From an uncultured Opitutia bacterium (lineage in GTDB: Bacteria; Verrucomicrobiota; Verrucomicrobiia; Opitutales; Opitutaceae): DNA of 38,979 nucleotides. The position numbers were made by a program, and so were the translations under genes. Below the pieces are notes generated by a model, which saw only the letters and a program-made list of their open reading frames with translations, searched no databases and was not told the origin of the DNA. The stretch's first letter is position 1. Each line of letters begins with the position of its first letter. Below are positions 17,133-24,859 of the stretch, in pieces. Where the stretch lies: positions 1-38,979 of the forward strand of contig CAIXKG010000115.1 of the NCBI GenBank assembly GCA_903919985.1. The letters are read 5' to 3'.

Positions 17133-18070
17133 CAGAGTGCGAGGTGGGCGCGGATGCGGCCGATCAGTGCATCGGGCGGCTCGCTCACATCGAGCGACAG
17201 CCCGAACTGCGGCGGTTCCAAAGCGGCGAGTTGGGAATCGAGCATTCCCGGTTTCATGAAGTGCCCTGCCCGCCCGGCCAGTCGCTCGCGGATCAGCTCT
17301 GGCGAACCGTGCAGATACACCCACGCGATGCCAGCGGCATTGCCGCCGAGCGCCTGTCGGTAGCGTTCCTTCAACGCGGAGCAACTGACGATGGCACTTT
17401 CGCCCCGCTTCAGTGTGACGCCGATGTGATCGCGAATCGCGGCCAGCCACGGCTCACGGTCGTGGTCGTCGAGTGGCTGCCCCGCTGCCATTTTGGCGAT
17501 GTTGGCCGCGGGATGAAAGCTATCCGCATCGCGAAATTCCCAACTCAAGGCCGAGGCCAGGGCCTCGCCCACCGTACTTTTTCCGGTGCCCGCCACGCCC
17601 ATCACGAGCACCACGACGGGAGGCCGAAGTTCCCAAGCGCGAGTCCCCACGGGATCGCGGTCTTCATCAAATTCGTTGAGATCGAAAAACGTTTCGATGG
17701 GGCGGCCCGTCAACCCGAACTCGGCAATGCGCTGACGCAACACCGGCGTGCGATCGTCGCGCCAACCCAGTTTCATTAAAAATCGGTTGAACCCGTTACA
17801 CTGATCGTCGGAGCGCGCGCCGCCGCGTTCGTGACACCAGGCGGCGATCTCGGCCTCGGAACCGCCCGCCAGGACCCGGGCCTTAAGCGCCGCGTAGTCC
17901 ACCCCGAGAAATTCGCAGCAACGCGCGTCAAAACCGATCCCGAGATTTTTCTGGTAGTCGGCCGGGAGCCGCCCGGCGGCATGCAGGCGGATTTTATCGA
18001 GCATGCGCCCGAAATAAACGAGACGGCAGACGAGAGCGTAGTTACTGCGAAGACCGGGAACGCGGGGCAT
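17132..18070 (-). CDS. DUF5069-gluconokinase fusion protein
   Basis: The 312-residue protein has two parts. Residues about 15-135 match DUF5069 (RLVYFGRMLDKIRLHAAG...DYQKNLG, then FDARCCEFLGVDY). Residues about 150-312 are a complete GntK/IdnK-type gluconokinase: P-loop GVAGTGKS at 158-165, then DADSFHPAANIAKMAAGQPL, the CSALKERYR motif and GHFMKPGMLDSQ. The kinase part phosphorylates gluconate to 6-phosphogluconate with ATP. DUF5069 has no known function. The ATG at 18070 is preferred to a TTG at 18115. The stop overlaps the penicillin acylase start, so the two are coupled, an odd pairing. A sugar-acid operon lies about 7 kb away at 24860-28104. Confidence 0.88.
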   Translation of the reverse strand: MPRVPGLRSNYALVCRLVYFGRMLDKIRLHAAGRLPADYQKNLGIGFDARCCEFLGVDYAALKARVLAGGSEAEIAAWCHERGGARSDDQCNGFNRFLMKLGWRDDRTPVLRQRIAEFGLTGRPIETFFDLNEFDEDRDPVGTRAWELRPPVVVLVMGVAGTGKSTVGEALASALSWEFRDADSFHPAANIAKMAAGQPLDDHDREPWLAAIRDHIGVTLKRGESAIVSCSALKERYRQALGGNAAGIAWVYLHGSPELIRERLAGRAGHFMKPGMLDSQLAALEPPQFGLSLDVSEPPDALIGRIRAHLAL

Positions 18071-18127
18071 GGGAAAAAGGATGGCTGATTCAAAATCCCA
18101 CCGGCCCCGCCGCAACGCACAATTGCC

Positions 18128-18400
18128 TTACGGCCACAAAAAATAAACCAAGGTGCAAACCGCGGCAAAAATCACGGTCGGCGCGATTACCCAAAAAGGA
18201 TTCACTGGCACGTGGTAGTGCTCGACGGCCCAAATAATGAGCCAACTTTTGGCTGCGATTAAAATCCAGCCAGTCAGCAACAGCCATTGCATCCGACGGC
18301 TGCGAGGCGTTCGGTGGGAAATGTTCACCGAGCGGATAAATTCCTGCTCGTAGCCGGGCGGAGGCCGGCGCGAAATCAGTTGGAGAAAATTGGCGAACAT
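18128..18400 (-). CDS. Small two-helix membrane protein, unknown
   Basis: From the ATG at 18400 the product is 90 residues. The first 36 are polar and basic (SRRPPPGYEQEFIRS). Two hydrophobic segments follow, about 37-57 and 65-89, giving a hairpin in the inner membrane and ending at VYFLWP. I do not recognise the family. It lies 62 bases after the 4-alpha-glucanotransferase stop and 57 bases before the gluconokinase start, in the same direction, so co-transcription is likely. A longer in-frame extension would run back into the glucanotransferase gene and is rejected. Confidence 0.65.
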   Translation of the reverse strand: MFANFLQLISRRPPPGYEQEFIRSVNISHRTPRSRRMQWLLLTGWILIAAKSWLIIWAVEHYHVPVNPFWVIAPTVIFAAVCTLVYFLWP

Positions 18401-18462
18401 CTCGGATCTAGAGATTACGCGTGAAAATAAAAAAGCCAAGCAGCGCGGCGAGATCGTCCGGA

Positions 18463-20031
18463 TCAGCCCGGCGATTTCGGCGTCCGCCCGTAAAGCTCGG
18501 CGAGCGAACGGAGGTACGCCGCCGTACCGCCCGAGAGGAGTTGATCGAGCTGCGCGCCGCGATACCGCCACTGCCAGTTGCCCTGTGGTTTGCCAGGGGA
18601 ATTAAATCGCGCCGCGGAGCCAAGACTCAGGATGTCCTGCATCGGCAAGACCGCGAGACGGCTGACCGAGGCGTAACTGGTGCGAATAAAATCCCATGGG
18701 ATCTCGCGGCCATCGATGCGCAAGTAGCGCCGCACATGGTCCCGTTCCTTTTCCGCGGTCGAGGCGTACCAGCCCAGCGAGGTGTCGTTGTCGTGCGTGC
18801 CGGGATAAATCACGCTGTTGGGCGAAAGTTGGTGGGGCAGATAAAGGTTATCCGCGTCTCCGCCGAAGGCGAATTGCAGAATCGCCATCCCGGGAAGTCC
18901 GGTGGCTTCGCGCAGCGCGACCACGCTGGGGGTGAGAGCCCCAAGATCTTCCGCAATAATTTTGGCGTCGGGGAACGCCGCGCTGACCGAGTTAAAAAAG
19001 GCCAAACCCGGGCCGGGAATCCATGTGCCTTTGCGCGCTGTCGCCGCCGGCAGGGGAATTCGCCAATACGCATCGAAGCCGCGGAAATGATCGATACGCA
19101 CCACATCATAGAGGGCAAAGGACGCCTGCAGTCGCGCGTGCCACCAGGCAAAGTCATCGGCGGCGTGACGCGACCAAAGATAGAGCGGATTTCCCCAGAG
19201 TTGACCATCCTCGGAAAAATAATCCGGCGGTACGCCTGCGACGGCGATCGGCCGTCCGGTGGCAGGGTCCAGTTCAAATAACTCGGGGGCCGCCCAAACG
19301 TCCGCTGAATCGGCCGCGACAAATATGGGAATGTCCCCGATGATGGCTATCCCGCGGGCAGAAGCCGCCGCCCGCAGCCGCCGCCACTGGGTGAAAAACA
19401 GGTACTGATAAAACGCATGCCCCTCGGCCGCGGGGGCGAGTTGAAGCCGCAGGGGAGATTTTTGCGCCGCCGCGTAGGTGCGGACCGCCGCGGGCCACTC
19501 CCACCACGCAACGCCAGCGTGATGATCTTTCAGCGCGCGGAAGTACACGTAGGCCTCGAGCCACGAGGCCTGACTTTTCCGAAACGCGTCGAAGGTTTCA
19601 CCATCCTCCCCGAGCGAAGGCGCCCCTGATTTCTTGAAGCGGGCGAAGGCCTTGGCGAGGAGTGGCCACTTCCGTTCATAGAGGGCGCCGTAGTCGACGC
19701 GGTCGGAATCCCGGGAGGCGAGCGAGGCCACCTCGGCAGTGGTGAGCAATCCGCGCGACACCAGCGCGTTGAGATCGATCAAATATGGATTACCGGCGAA
19801 CGCGGAAAAGCATTGATAAGGAGAATCGCCGTAGCCCGTGGGACCGAGCGGACAAAGCTGCCAGTATTTCATTCCTGCCGCTTGCAGAAAATCCAGGAAC
19901 CGCACGGCGTTTTCGTCAAACGTGCCGACCCCTTGGTCGCCCGCGATGGCGGTGGGATGGAGCAGCACGCCGGCCGACCGTGAATCGAGCCAGTTAAAGA
20001 GCGAAGGCGACGGAGCGGAAATTAAAGTCAT
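18463..20031 (-). CDS. malQ: 4-alpha-glucanotransferase (amylomaltase)
   Basis: The 522-residue enzyme is of glycoside hydrolase family 77. It transfers segments of alpha-1,4-glucan between chains or to glucose, in maltose and glycogen metabolism in the cytoplasm. Family features in order: LHPTAIAGDQGVGTFDENA with LDFLQAAGMKYWQLCPLGPTGYGDSPYQ near the N-terminus, GDIPIFVAADSADVW, the nucleophile region VRIDHFRGFDAYW, the acid/base region IIAEDLGALTP, and YPGTHDNDT. Length is typical for the short bacterial type. It is the first gene of a minus-strand run with the small membrane protein, gluconokinase fusion and acylase, which ties it loosely to sugar metabolism. Confidence 0.95.
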   Translation of the reverse strand: MTLISAPSPSLFNWLDSRSAGVLLHPTAIAGDQGVGTFDENAVRFLDFLQAAGMKYWQLCPLGPTGYGDSPYQCFSAFAGNPYLIDLNALVSRGLLTTAEVASLASRDSDRVDYGALYERKWPLLAKAFARFKKSGAPSLGEDGETFDAFRKSQASWLEAYVYFRALKDHHAGVAWWEWPAAVRTYAAAQKSPLRLQLAPAAEGHAFYQYLFFTQWRRLRAAASARGIAIIGDIPIFVAADSADVWAAPELFELDPATGRPIAVAGVPPDYFSEDGQLWGNPLYLWSRHAADDFAWWHARLQASFALYDVVRIDHFRGFDAYWRIPLPAATARKGTWIPGPGLAFFNSVSAAFPDAKIIAEDLGALTPSVVALREATGLPGMAILQFAFGGDADNLYLPHQLSPNSVIYPGTHDNDTSLGWYASTAEKERDHVRRYLRIDGREIPWDFIRTSYASVSRLAVLPMQDILSLGSAARFNSPGKPQGNWQWRYRGAQLDQLLSGGTAAYLRSLAELYGRTPKSPG

Positions 20032-20415
20032 GCGTGAACTTTACTCACGTTGCGAATCGCACGGGAGAAGCGAACCCGAAAATGGCCGGTCACCATTGGG
20101 AACCGCCAACGCTCGAAGCCCGTCATGCGGGATTTGAATCATCGGCCTGCGACGTATTTTGCCCGCGAAAAAACCCCTCGTTTAGCGCAGGAATGGGTTC
20201 AACCAACCACCGGTGGCTGGGACCAAAAATCGGCGGTGACCCCCGCCTCACCCACTGAGACCGCAGGTGATGCGCCGCAGGGGGTGCAGGGAGATTCGCC
20301 CGTTGGCGAATTTCATTATCGGTTCAATACCTTGCGGGCATTTTGCCGATAGAGCTCAGGGCGCGGTGGTATTTCAAACACGCGGGCTAGAGCCCCGTCC
20401 GGTGGTCGGCAGATT
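20032..20415. other. Spacer upstream of malQ with small palindromes
   Basis: No gene is seen in these 384 bases. Three small palindromes occur. One is a 10-bp stem at 20291-20300 with 20305-20314 (one G-U, loop CGTT). One is CCACCGGTGG at 20207-20216. One is GGGCT/AGCCC at 20384-20395, about 20 bases past the ABC-F stop on the minus strand; it has no clear T-run and could be a weak terminator. The malQ promoter should lie here, but no convincing boxes were found. Confidence 0.4.
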
Positions 20416-22224
20416 TTATCCACCCAGTTCTTCCCAGCGCGTAAATGCGGCGGCGTGCAGCTTTTCCACTTCCTCGAGGCGGGCGGTCGTCTTCGCGACT
20501 TCCCCGCCTGGCTTTTTGAAAAACTGCGGATCGGCCAGCGCGGCGGTCAGCTTGGCCTGCTCGGTTTCAAGCTCTTCAATTTTCTTTGGCAGCGCTTCCA
20601 GTTCGGCCCGTTCCTTGTTTGAAAGCTTTCGCACTTTTGCGCCGCCGGATCCGGTGCCCGCAGGGGAGTTTTTCGCCGTGAGCTTGGCCCGTTCCTCGGC
20701 GGCGGCTGCTTCGGCCGCTTTCCGTGCTTTCTCCTTTTGCCAGTCGTCGTAACCGCCGAGATAATCGACCACGTGACCTTCGCCCTCGAACACGAGCAGG
20801 CTCGTACAGACCTCGTTCAAAAAGGCGCGATCGTGACTGACGAGTAGCACGGTGCCGCCGAATTCCACCACCAAATCCTCGAGCAGCTCGAGCGTCTCGG
20901 CGTCGAGATCGTTCGTCGGCTCGTCGAGCACGAGCACGTTGGCCGGCTTGGTGAAGAGTCGCGCGAGCAACAACCGGTTTCGTTCTCCGCCCGACAGCGC
21001 CTTAATCGGCGTGCGGGCGCGGGTCGGCTCGAAAAGAAAATCCTCCAAATATGAAATCACGTGCCGCGATTTGCCGTTGATCGTCACAGTCGTGTTGCCG
21101 TCGGCCACCGCGTCCTGCACCCGCATCGTGTCGTCGAGTTGCGCGCGGAGTTGGTCGAAATAAACGATCTCCAGCTGCGTGCCCTGCTCGACCGTGCCGG
21201 CCTGCGGCTTGAGCTGGCCGAGCAATAGTTTCAACAGCGTGGTTTTGCCCGCGCCGTTGGGGCCGACGATGCCAATCTTGTCGCCCCGCTCGATGCGCGT
21301 CGTGACATCGCGCACGATCCACGGCCCGTCGGGGCTGTACCTGAAACCTGCGCCCTCGCACGTGATCACCTTGAACCCGCTGCGGTCGGCTTCCTGCGCG
21401 GTCATCGTCGCCTTCCCGGTCCGGTCGCGCCGCGCCGCCCGCTCCGCGCGCATTTTCTCGAGGGCGTGGATGCGGTTGTTCGCGCGGGAACGCTGCGCTT
21501 TCACGCCACGCCGGATCCAGACTTCTTCTTGCGCGAGTTTTTTATCGAACTGCGCGCGTTCGACTTCCTCGGCCTCAAGCACGGCCTGTTTGCGGACGAG
21601 AAACGTGTCGTAGTCGCAGGCCCAACCGACGAGCTGGCCGCGATCCACCTCGACGATGCGGGTCGCGAGTTTGCGCAGAAACGCGCGATCGTGGGTCACA
21701 AACAACAGCGCGCCGCCCCACTCCAACAAAAATTTCTCCAGCCACTCGATCGAGGCCAGATCGAGATGGTTGGTGGGCTCGTCGAGCAGCAACAGTTGCG
21801 GCGCCTCGACCAAACCGCGCGCCAATAGCACGCGGCGTTTTTGTCCGGCTGAGAGTGAGGCAAACTCCATGTCGACGGGCAGACCCATTTGCTCGAGCAG
21901 GCGCTCGACGCGATCGTGCCGTTCCCAATCGTTGTGTTCCTCGTAGGCCCCGCCCTCGCCCTCGACCACCGTGCGTACCGTGCCCACGAGTCCGCTCGGG
22001 ACTTCCTGTTTCAACGTGGAAAAAACCGCTCCCGCCTGGCGAAACACCTGCCCGACATCCGGGGCGAGTTCGCCCGCGATGACTTTCATCAGCGTGGATT
22101 TGCCCGCGCCATTGCGTCCGACCAAGCAGACGCGTTCGCCGCGGTCGATCTGGAGATTGACGCAATCCAGCAACGGCGCACCGCCGAAGCTCAAGCTGAC
22201 ATCGAGAAGACTGACAATGGCCAT
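20416..22224 (-). CDS. uup: ABC-F ATPase, Uup type
   Basis: The 602-residue soluble protein has two ABC ATPase domains joined by a linker. Domain 1 has Walker A GRNGAGKST (36-44) and signature LSAGQKRR. Domain 2 has Walker A GPNGAGKTT and signature LSGGERNR, each with a Walker B ending LLLDEPTNHLD or LVLDEPTNDLD. After about residue 520 there is a Lys-rich part and a predicted coiled coil (KKIEELETEQAKLTAALAD). That C-terminal extension is the Uup hallmark; in E. coli it binds DNA, and ABC-F proteins act on ribosomes. There are no membrane segments, so it is not a transporter. Resistance or other ABC-F roles cannot be excluded. Repeats lie just upstream of the start. Confidence 0.88.
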   Translation of the reverse strand: MAIVSLLDVSLSFGGAPLLDCVNLQIDRGERVCLVGRNGAGKSTLMKVIAGELAPDVGQVFRQAGAVFSTLKQEVPSGLVGTVRTVVEGEGGAYEEHNDWERHDRVERLLEQMGLPVDMEFASLSAGQKRRVLLARGLVEAPQLLLLDEPTNHLDLASIEWLEKFLLEWGGALLFVTHDRAFLRKLATRIVEVDRGQLVGWACDYDTFLVRKQAVLEAEEVERAQFDKKLAQEEVWIRRGVKAQRSRANNRIHALEKMRAERAARRDRTGKATMTAQEADRSGFKVITCEGAGFRYSPDGPWIVRDVTTRIERGDKIGIVGPNGAGKTTLLKLLLGQLKPQAGTVEQGTQLEIVYFDQLRAQLDDTMRVQDAVADGNTTVTINGKSRHVISYLEDFLFEPTRARTPIKALSGGERNRLLLARLFTKPANVLVLDEPTNDLDAETLELLEDLVVEFGGTVLLVSHDRAFLNEVCTSLLVFEGEGHVVDYLGGYDDWQKEKARKAAEAAAAEERAKLTAKNSPAGTGSGGAKVRKLSNKERAELEALPKKIEELETEQAKLTAALADPQFFKKPGGEVAKTTARLEEVEKLHAAAFTRWEELGG

Positions 22225-22283
22225 GGGAACCCGACACCTTCACAACGCACCGCGTCGAGCGCAAGGCCGGTGTAGCGCTGACT

Positions 22284-22375
22284 ACACACCCCGCCCTGCG
22301 GGCACCCCTCTCAAGAGGGGATTTTTATTCAGAGTCCCCTCTCCGAGAGGGGTGGCGCGAAGCGACGGGGTGTGT
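22284..22375. repeat. Palindromic MITE-like intergenic repeat
   Basis: A 92-bp imperfect inverted repeat. The outer ends are ACACACCCCG and CGGGGTGTGT. Each arm also carries its own small hairpin: CCCCTCTC-AA-GAGGGG at 22305-22320 on the left and CCCCTCTC-CG-AGAGGGG on the right. The centre is a short AT-rich spacer (22321-22335). There is no coding sequence. The nested symmetry is typical of a non-autonomous mobile repeat; copies elsewhere in the genome cannot be checked here. Confidence 0.7.
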
Positions 22376-22394
22376 CGGCACACGCGCGACGCCC

Positions 22395-22428
22395 AACCGG
22401 CGCGTTAGGGATAACGCGCCCTACCTTT
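22395..22428 (-). repeat. REP-like hairpin, left copy
   Basis: On the minus strand the tetranucleotide GTAG is followed by a 9-bp stem, GGCGCGTTA and TAACGCGCC, with a 4-base loop. GTAG directly before a palindrome is the layout of REP elements mobilised by RAYT transposases. It begins directly after the exonuclease stop codon. It is the inverted partner of 23954-23987, matching 33 of 34 bases. It may also serve as a terminator-like 3' structure. Confidence 0.75.
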
Positions 22429-23100
22429 CTAAAACAAATTTCCCTGCTGCATCGCGTCGCGCTTTTCGCCGTCGAGCGTGCTCAGCGCGAGAAGTTGCAT
22501 CACGGTCATACCGGCCACTGCCGGTTCACGCGCGAGTGAGGTCAGCAATGCGGCTCCAGCCAGGGCGTCGTAGAGCGCGGCGTGGTAATGCCGCCGCGCG
22601 GGAGGACAGCGTTCCTCCGCCCATTGATCGAGTTGACTCTGCAGGCCGCACGCCGCGACCACGGCTTCGAGCCGGCCCGATTCGAGTTGGGGATAAAGCT
22701 GCGCGTAGATGCGGGCCGAGTCGATCCACGGGCCCCACTCCGTCGCTTGCGCTCCGGGTCGAACGAAATCGGGCGAGCTGCGCGGATAAGGCCACACCGA
22801 TTTCAACAGCGAATTCTCGGCGCCGGCGTAGTGCGCCGCCAACGGTCCGCGTTCACGAAGGCCCGCGAAAAAGTCCCAGTCGGCGGCAAAAGCCGGGTGA
22901 CCGGACAGCAGCGTTTCGCGCAAACCGTGGACGGCGATGTCCTCTTCACGCACCTGACCGGTCGGAGCGCAAAGCCGAGTGGCCGTTTCGATCACCTGGC
23001 CGCCGACGACTGTAACAACGCCGTATTCTAAAATGCCCGAGGCAATGCTGCCTTCGAAATCCACGAAAAAAATCGGCTGCTCGATCCAGGAATGGCCCAC
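22429..23100 (-). CDS. DEDDh 3'-5' exonuclease family protein
   Basis: The protein is 223 residues from the GTG at 23100, or 248 from an ATG at 23175. It has the DnaQ-like exonuclease fold: FVDFEGS near the N-terminus (first two acidic metal ligands), a middle Asp in the ERGPLAAHYAGAE region, and HYHAALYDALAGA with the His and final Asp. Proteins of this type trim DNA or RNA 3' ends using two metal ions. The usual TxD/E motif is replaced by the related FEGS. The GTG is preferred because the longer form would extend across the start region of the divergent phosphatase gene. A REP-like hairpin follows the stop at once. Confidence 0.75.
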   Translation of the reverse strand: MGHSWIEQPIFFVDFEGSIASGILEYGVVTVVGGQVIETATRLCAPTGQVREEDIAVHGLRETLLSGHPAFAADWDFFAGLRERGPLAAHYAGAENSLLKSVWPYPRSSPDFVRPGAQATEWGPWIDSARIYAQLYPQLESGRLEAVVAACGLQSQLDQWAEERCPPARRHYHAALYDALAGAALLTSLAREPAVAGMTVMQLLALSTLDGEKRDAMQQGNLF

Positions 23101-23182
23101 GCCACACTCGGAACACACCAAAACCGAAATTCCGAATCCTTTTTCCGTGTGTTTATTGGGCTCCGTGGGCCACACTCCGGCC

Positions 23183-23947
23183 GTGGACCTGACGCCTTAC
23201 CGGAGTTTTATCACAGATCTCGCCGCGCAGAGTGGAGACTTTATCCGCCCCTATTTTGCCAATCCGGATCTCGCGGTTGAAATTAAATCCGACGCATCCC
23301 CTGTAACGCTCGCCGACCGCGGCGCAGAAGAACTGCTCCGCGCGCTCATCCATAAAAAATTCCCCGCGCACGGCATCATCGGCGAGGAGTTTGGCTCGGA
23401 AAACCCGGACGCGGAGTTCGTCTGGGTAATCGATCCGATCGACGGCACGAAATCGTTCATCACTGGCGTCCCGCTTTTCGGCACGTTGATCGCTCTCCTG
23501 CATGGCGGCCAACCCGTGCTGGGCTGCATTCACCAGCCGGTTCTCCGTCAGCTCATGATCGGAGACGGCCGGACGACCACGCTTAATGGTCGCGCCGTCC
23601 GCTGTCGCACCACCGCACGCTTAGCGGACGCCACCGTCCTAACGAGCGATCTGGCGAACCTTGCCCGCTACCAGAACGGCCCGGCGTGTGATCGTCTGCT
23701 CGCGCGGGCCAAGCTCGTTCGCACCTGGGGCGATTGCTACGGCTATCTTCTCGTGGCGGGCGGATGGGCCGATGCGATGTTCGATCCGATCATGAACCCG
23801 TGGGATATCGCGGCGCTCGTGCCCGTCATTCGGGGCGCGGGCGGTGTTATCACCAACTGGTCGGGTGGGTCAGCCTATCCCGCGGACGCGATTGTAGCGG
23901 CGACGCCGGCGTTACACGGCGAAATCATCGCCGCCCTGAACGCGTAA
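23183..23947 (+). CDS. Inositol monophosphatase family phosphatase (HisN-like)
   Basis: The 254-residue protein is a metal-dependent sugar phosphatase. The metal-site motifs are present: GEEFG at 67-71, DPIDGT at 84-89 and the C-terminal NPWDIAALVPVIRGAGG. The pattern and length fit histidinol-phosphatase (HisN)-type members, but inositol-1-phosphatase activity cannot be separated by eye. The GTG at 23183 fits the family N-terminus; a GTG at 23165 is the alternative. It is divergent from the exonuclease with about 80 bases between, where both promoters should lie. A REP-like hairpin starts 7 bases after its stop. Confidence 0.85.
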   Translation: MDLTPYRSFITDLAAQSGDFIRPYFANPDLAVEIKSDASPVTLADRGAEELLRALIHKKFPAHGIIGEEFGSENPDAEFVWVIDPIDGTKSFITGVPLFGTLIALLHGGQPVLGCIHQPVLRQLMIGDGRTTTLNGRAVRCRTTARLADATVLTSDLANLARYQNGPACDRLLARAKLVRTWGDCYGYLLVAGGWADAMFDPIMNPWDIAALVPVIRGAGGVITNWSGGSAYPADAIVAATPALHGEIIAALNA

Positions 23948-23953
23948 GCGCGG

Positions 23954-23987
23954 AAAGGTAGGGCGCGTTATCCTTAACGCGCCGGTT
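23954..23987 (+). repeat. REP-like hairpin, right copy
   Basis: GTAG at 23958-23961 is followed by the stem GGCGCGTTA and TAACGCGCC with loop TCCT. It differs from the inverted copy at 22395-22428 by one base in the loop. It lies directly after the phosphatase stop codon. Confidence 0.75.
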
Positions 23988-24119
23988 TGTCGTCGCTCTC
24001 TCTGTGAGCTGGGTCGCAGCGGTGGATTATTAGAAAAACCTGCCCTACTCTTTCAGGGCTTCGCTGCTGGCGTGGTAGCGGCCGGGGTCGGTGCGGCGTT
24101 TTTGGCCGCCTTTCGGATC

Positions 24120-24160
24120 TGTAAAACAAAAAGCCGCGTCGCCTTTAAGGCGACGCGGCT
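24120..24160 (-). terminator. Rho-independent terminator of the cytochrome b562-like gene
   Basis: A perfect 13-bp stem (24132-24144 with 24148-24160) has a 3-base loop. Read on the minus strand it is followed by TTTTTGTTTT. It lies about 28 bases after the stop of the gene at 24188. Confidence 0.9.
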
Positions 24161-24187
24161 GGAAATCTGATGAGGTAAACGGCCCGA

Positions 24188-24619
24188 TTACTTGGCGGCC
24201 TGTTTACGGAATTCTTTGTGGTCCTTGGACTGTTCCGCTTTCACTTCGTCGATGATCTTCGCGGCGGCGTCATTGTGACCACCTTTGATGGCCTCTTCCA
24301 ACTTACCAACCAAGGCGATCATGGCCTTGATTTCGGATTGGAACTTGGCGACGTAAGCGGCCTGCTCAGCGGCAGGTTTATCCGCCGTGGTCGCGGGCTT
24401 CAAATGGGATGACGCTTCAAGCGCAGTCTTCATGCTGGCGATCTTCGCCAGAGTATCCGCATTCTTGGTGGCGTCCGCGGCTTGGCGGCCGATCGCCCGG
24501 AAAGCGGTGCTGATGGCGGTCATTTTTTCGCCGAGCTCGGTTTTGGGCTCGTCGGCGCAAAACGCAGACGAGGCGGAGAGAGCGAGGGCAGTTAGGGCAA
24601 TAAGGAGGCGATTTTTCAT
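24188..24619 (-). CDS. Cytochrome b562-like periplasmic protein
   Basis: The product is 143 residues from the ATG at 24619. A signal peptide ends SSAFCA at about residue 22. The mature part is all alpha-helical and fits a four-helix bundle. Near its start GEKM offers a Met where cytochrome b562 has its heme ligand Met7. Near its end DHKEFR offers a His where b562 has His102. The spacing and helical pattern support membership in the cytochrome b562 family, though heme binding is not proven. The family function is uncertain; electron carriage or stress binding are proposals. It has its own terminator and is divergent from the dehydrogenase operon. Confidence 0.72.
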   Translation of the reverse strand: MKNRLLIALTALALSASSAFCADEPKTELGEKMTAISTAFRAIGRQAADATKNADTLAKIASMKTALEASSHLKPATTADKPAAEQAAYVAKFQSEIKAMIALVGKLEEAIKGGHNDAAAKIIDEVKAEQSKDHKEFRKQAAK

Positions 24620-24859
24620 GGTCGGGTTGGGATGACGTTGATTGACGAAAAAGGATTCAGCTGAGCAAAGGCTCGCCTGCAATTTTATTTTTTCATCTGG
24701 AATCGGACAGAGCGGCAGGTTGGTCGGCTGAAGCCCCCGTGCTTTTTACTCGAAATCCGGGAGCCAGCGGTCCGTTTGCCCGCGGAAATGAGCCGGCCGC
24801 GCTCGAATGAATCCGAGGCGTGACTCTTATTCGCACTTCTGCATTCAATCCTCCTACCC

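Noticed and set aside
17133-17450. N-terminal extension of the penicillin acylase frame
   Set aside because: It overlaps the gluconokinase gene in another frame, is Arg-rich, and precedes a normal start and membrane anchor at 17132.
20121-20180. GATTCAAATCCC-like tRNA T-arm on the minus strand upstream of malQ
   Set aside because: The flanking bases do not form the T-stem, and no acceptor, D or anticodon arm can be paired.
24060-24120. Minus-strand Ala/Pro/Thr-rich tail (AAKNAAPTPAATTPAAKP) after the cytochrome b562-like gene
   Set aside because: It follows a strong terminator and has no start or domain upstream; the frame runs through the terminator stem. Probably chance or a very old remnant.
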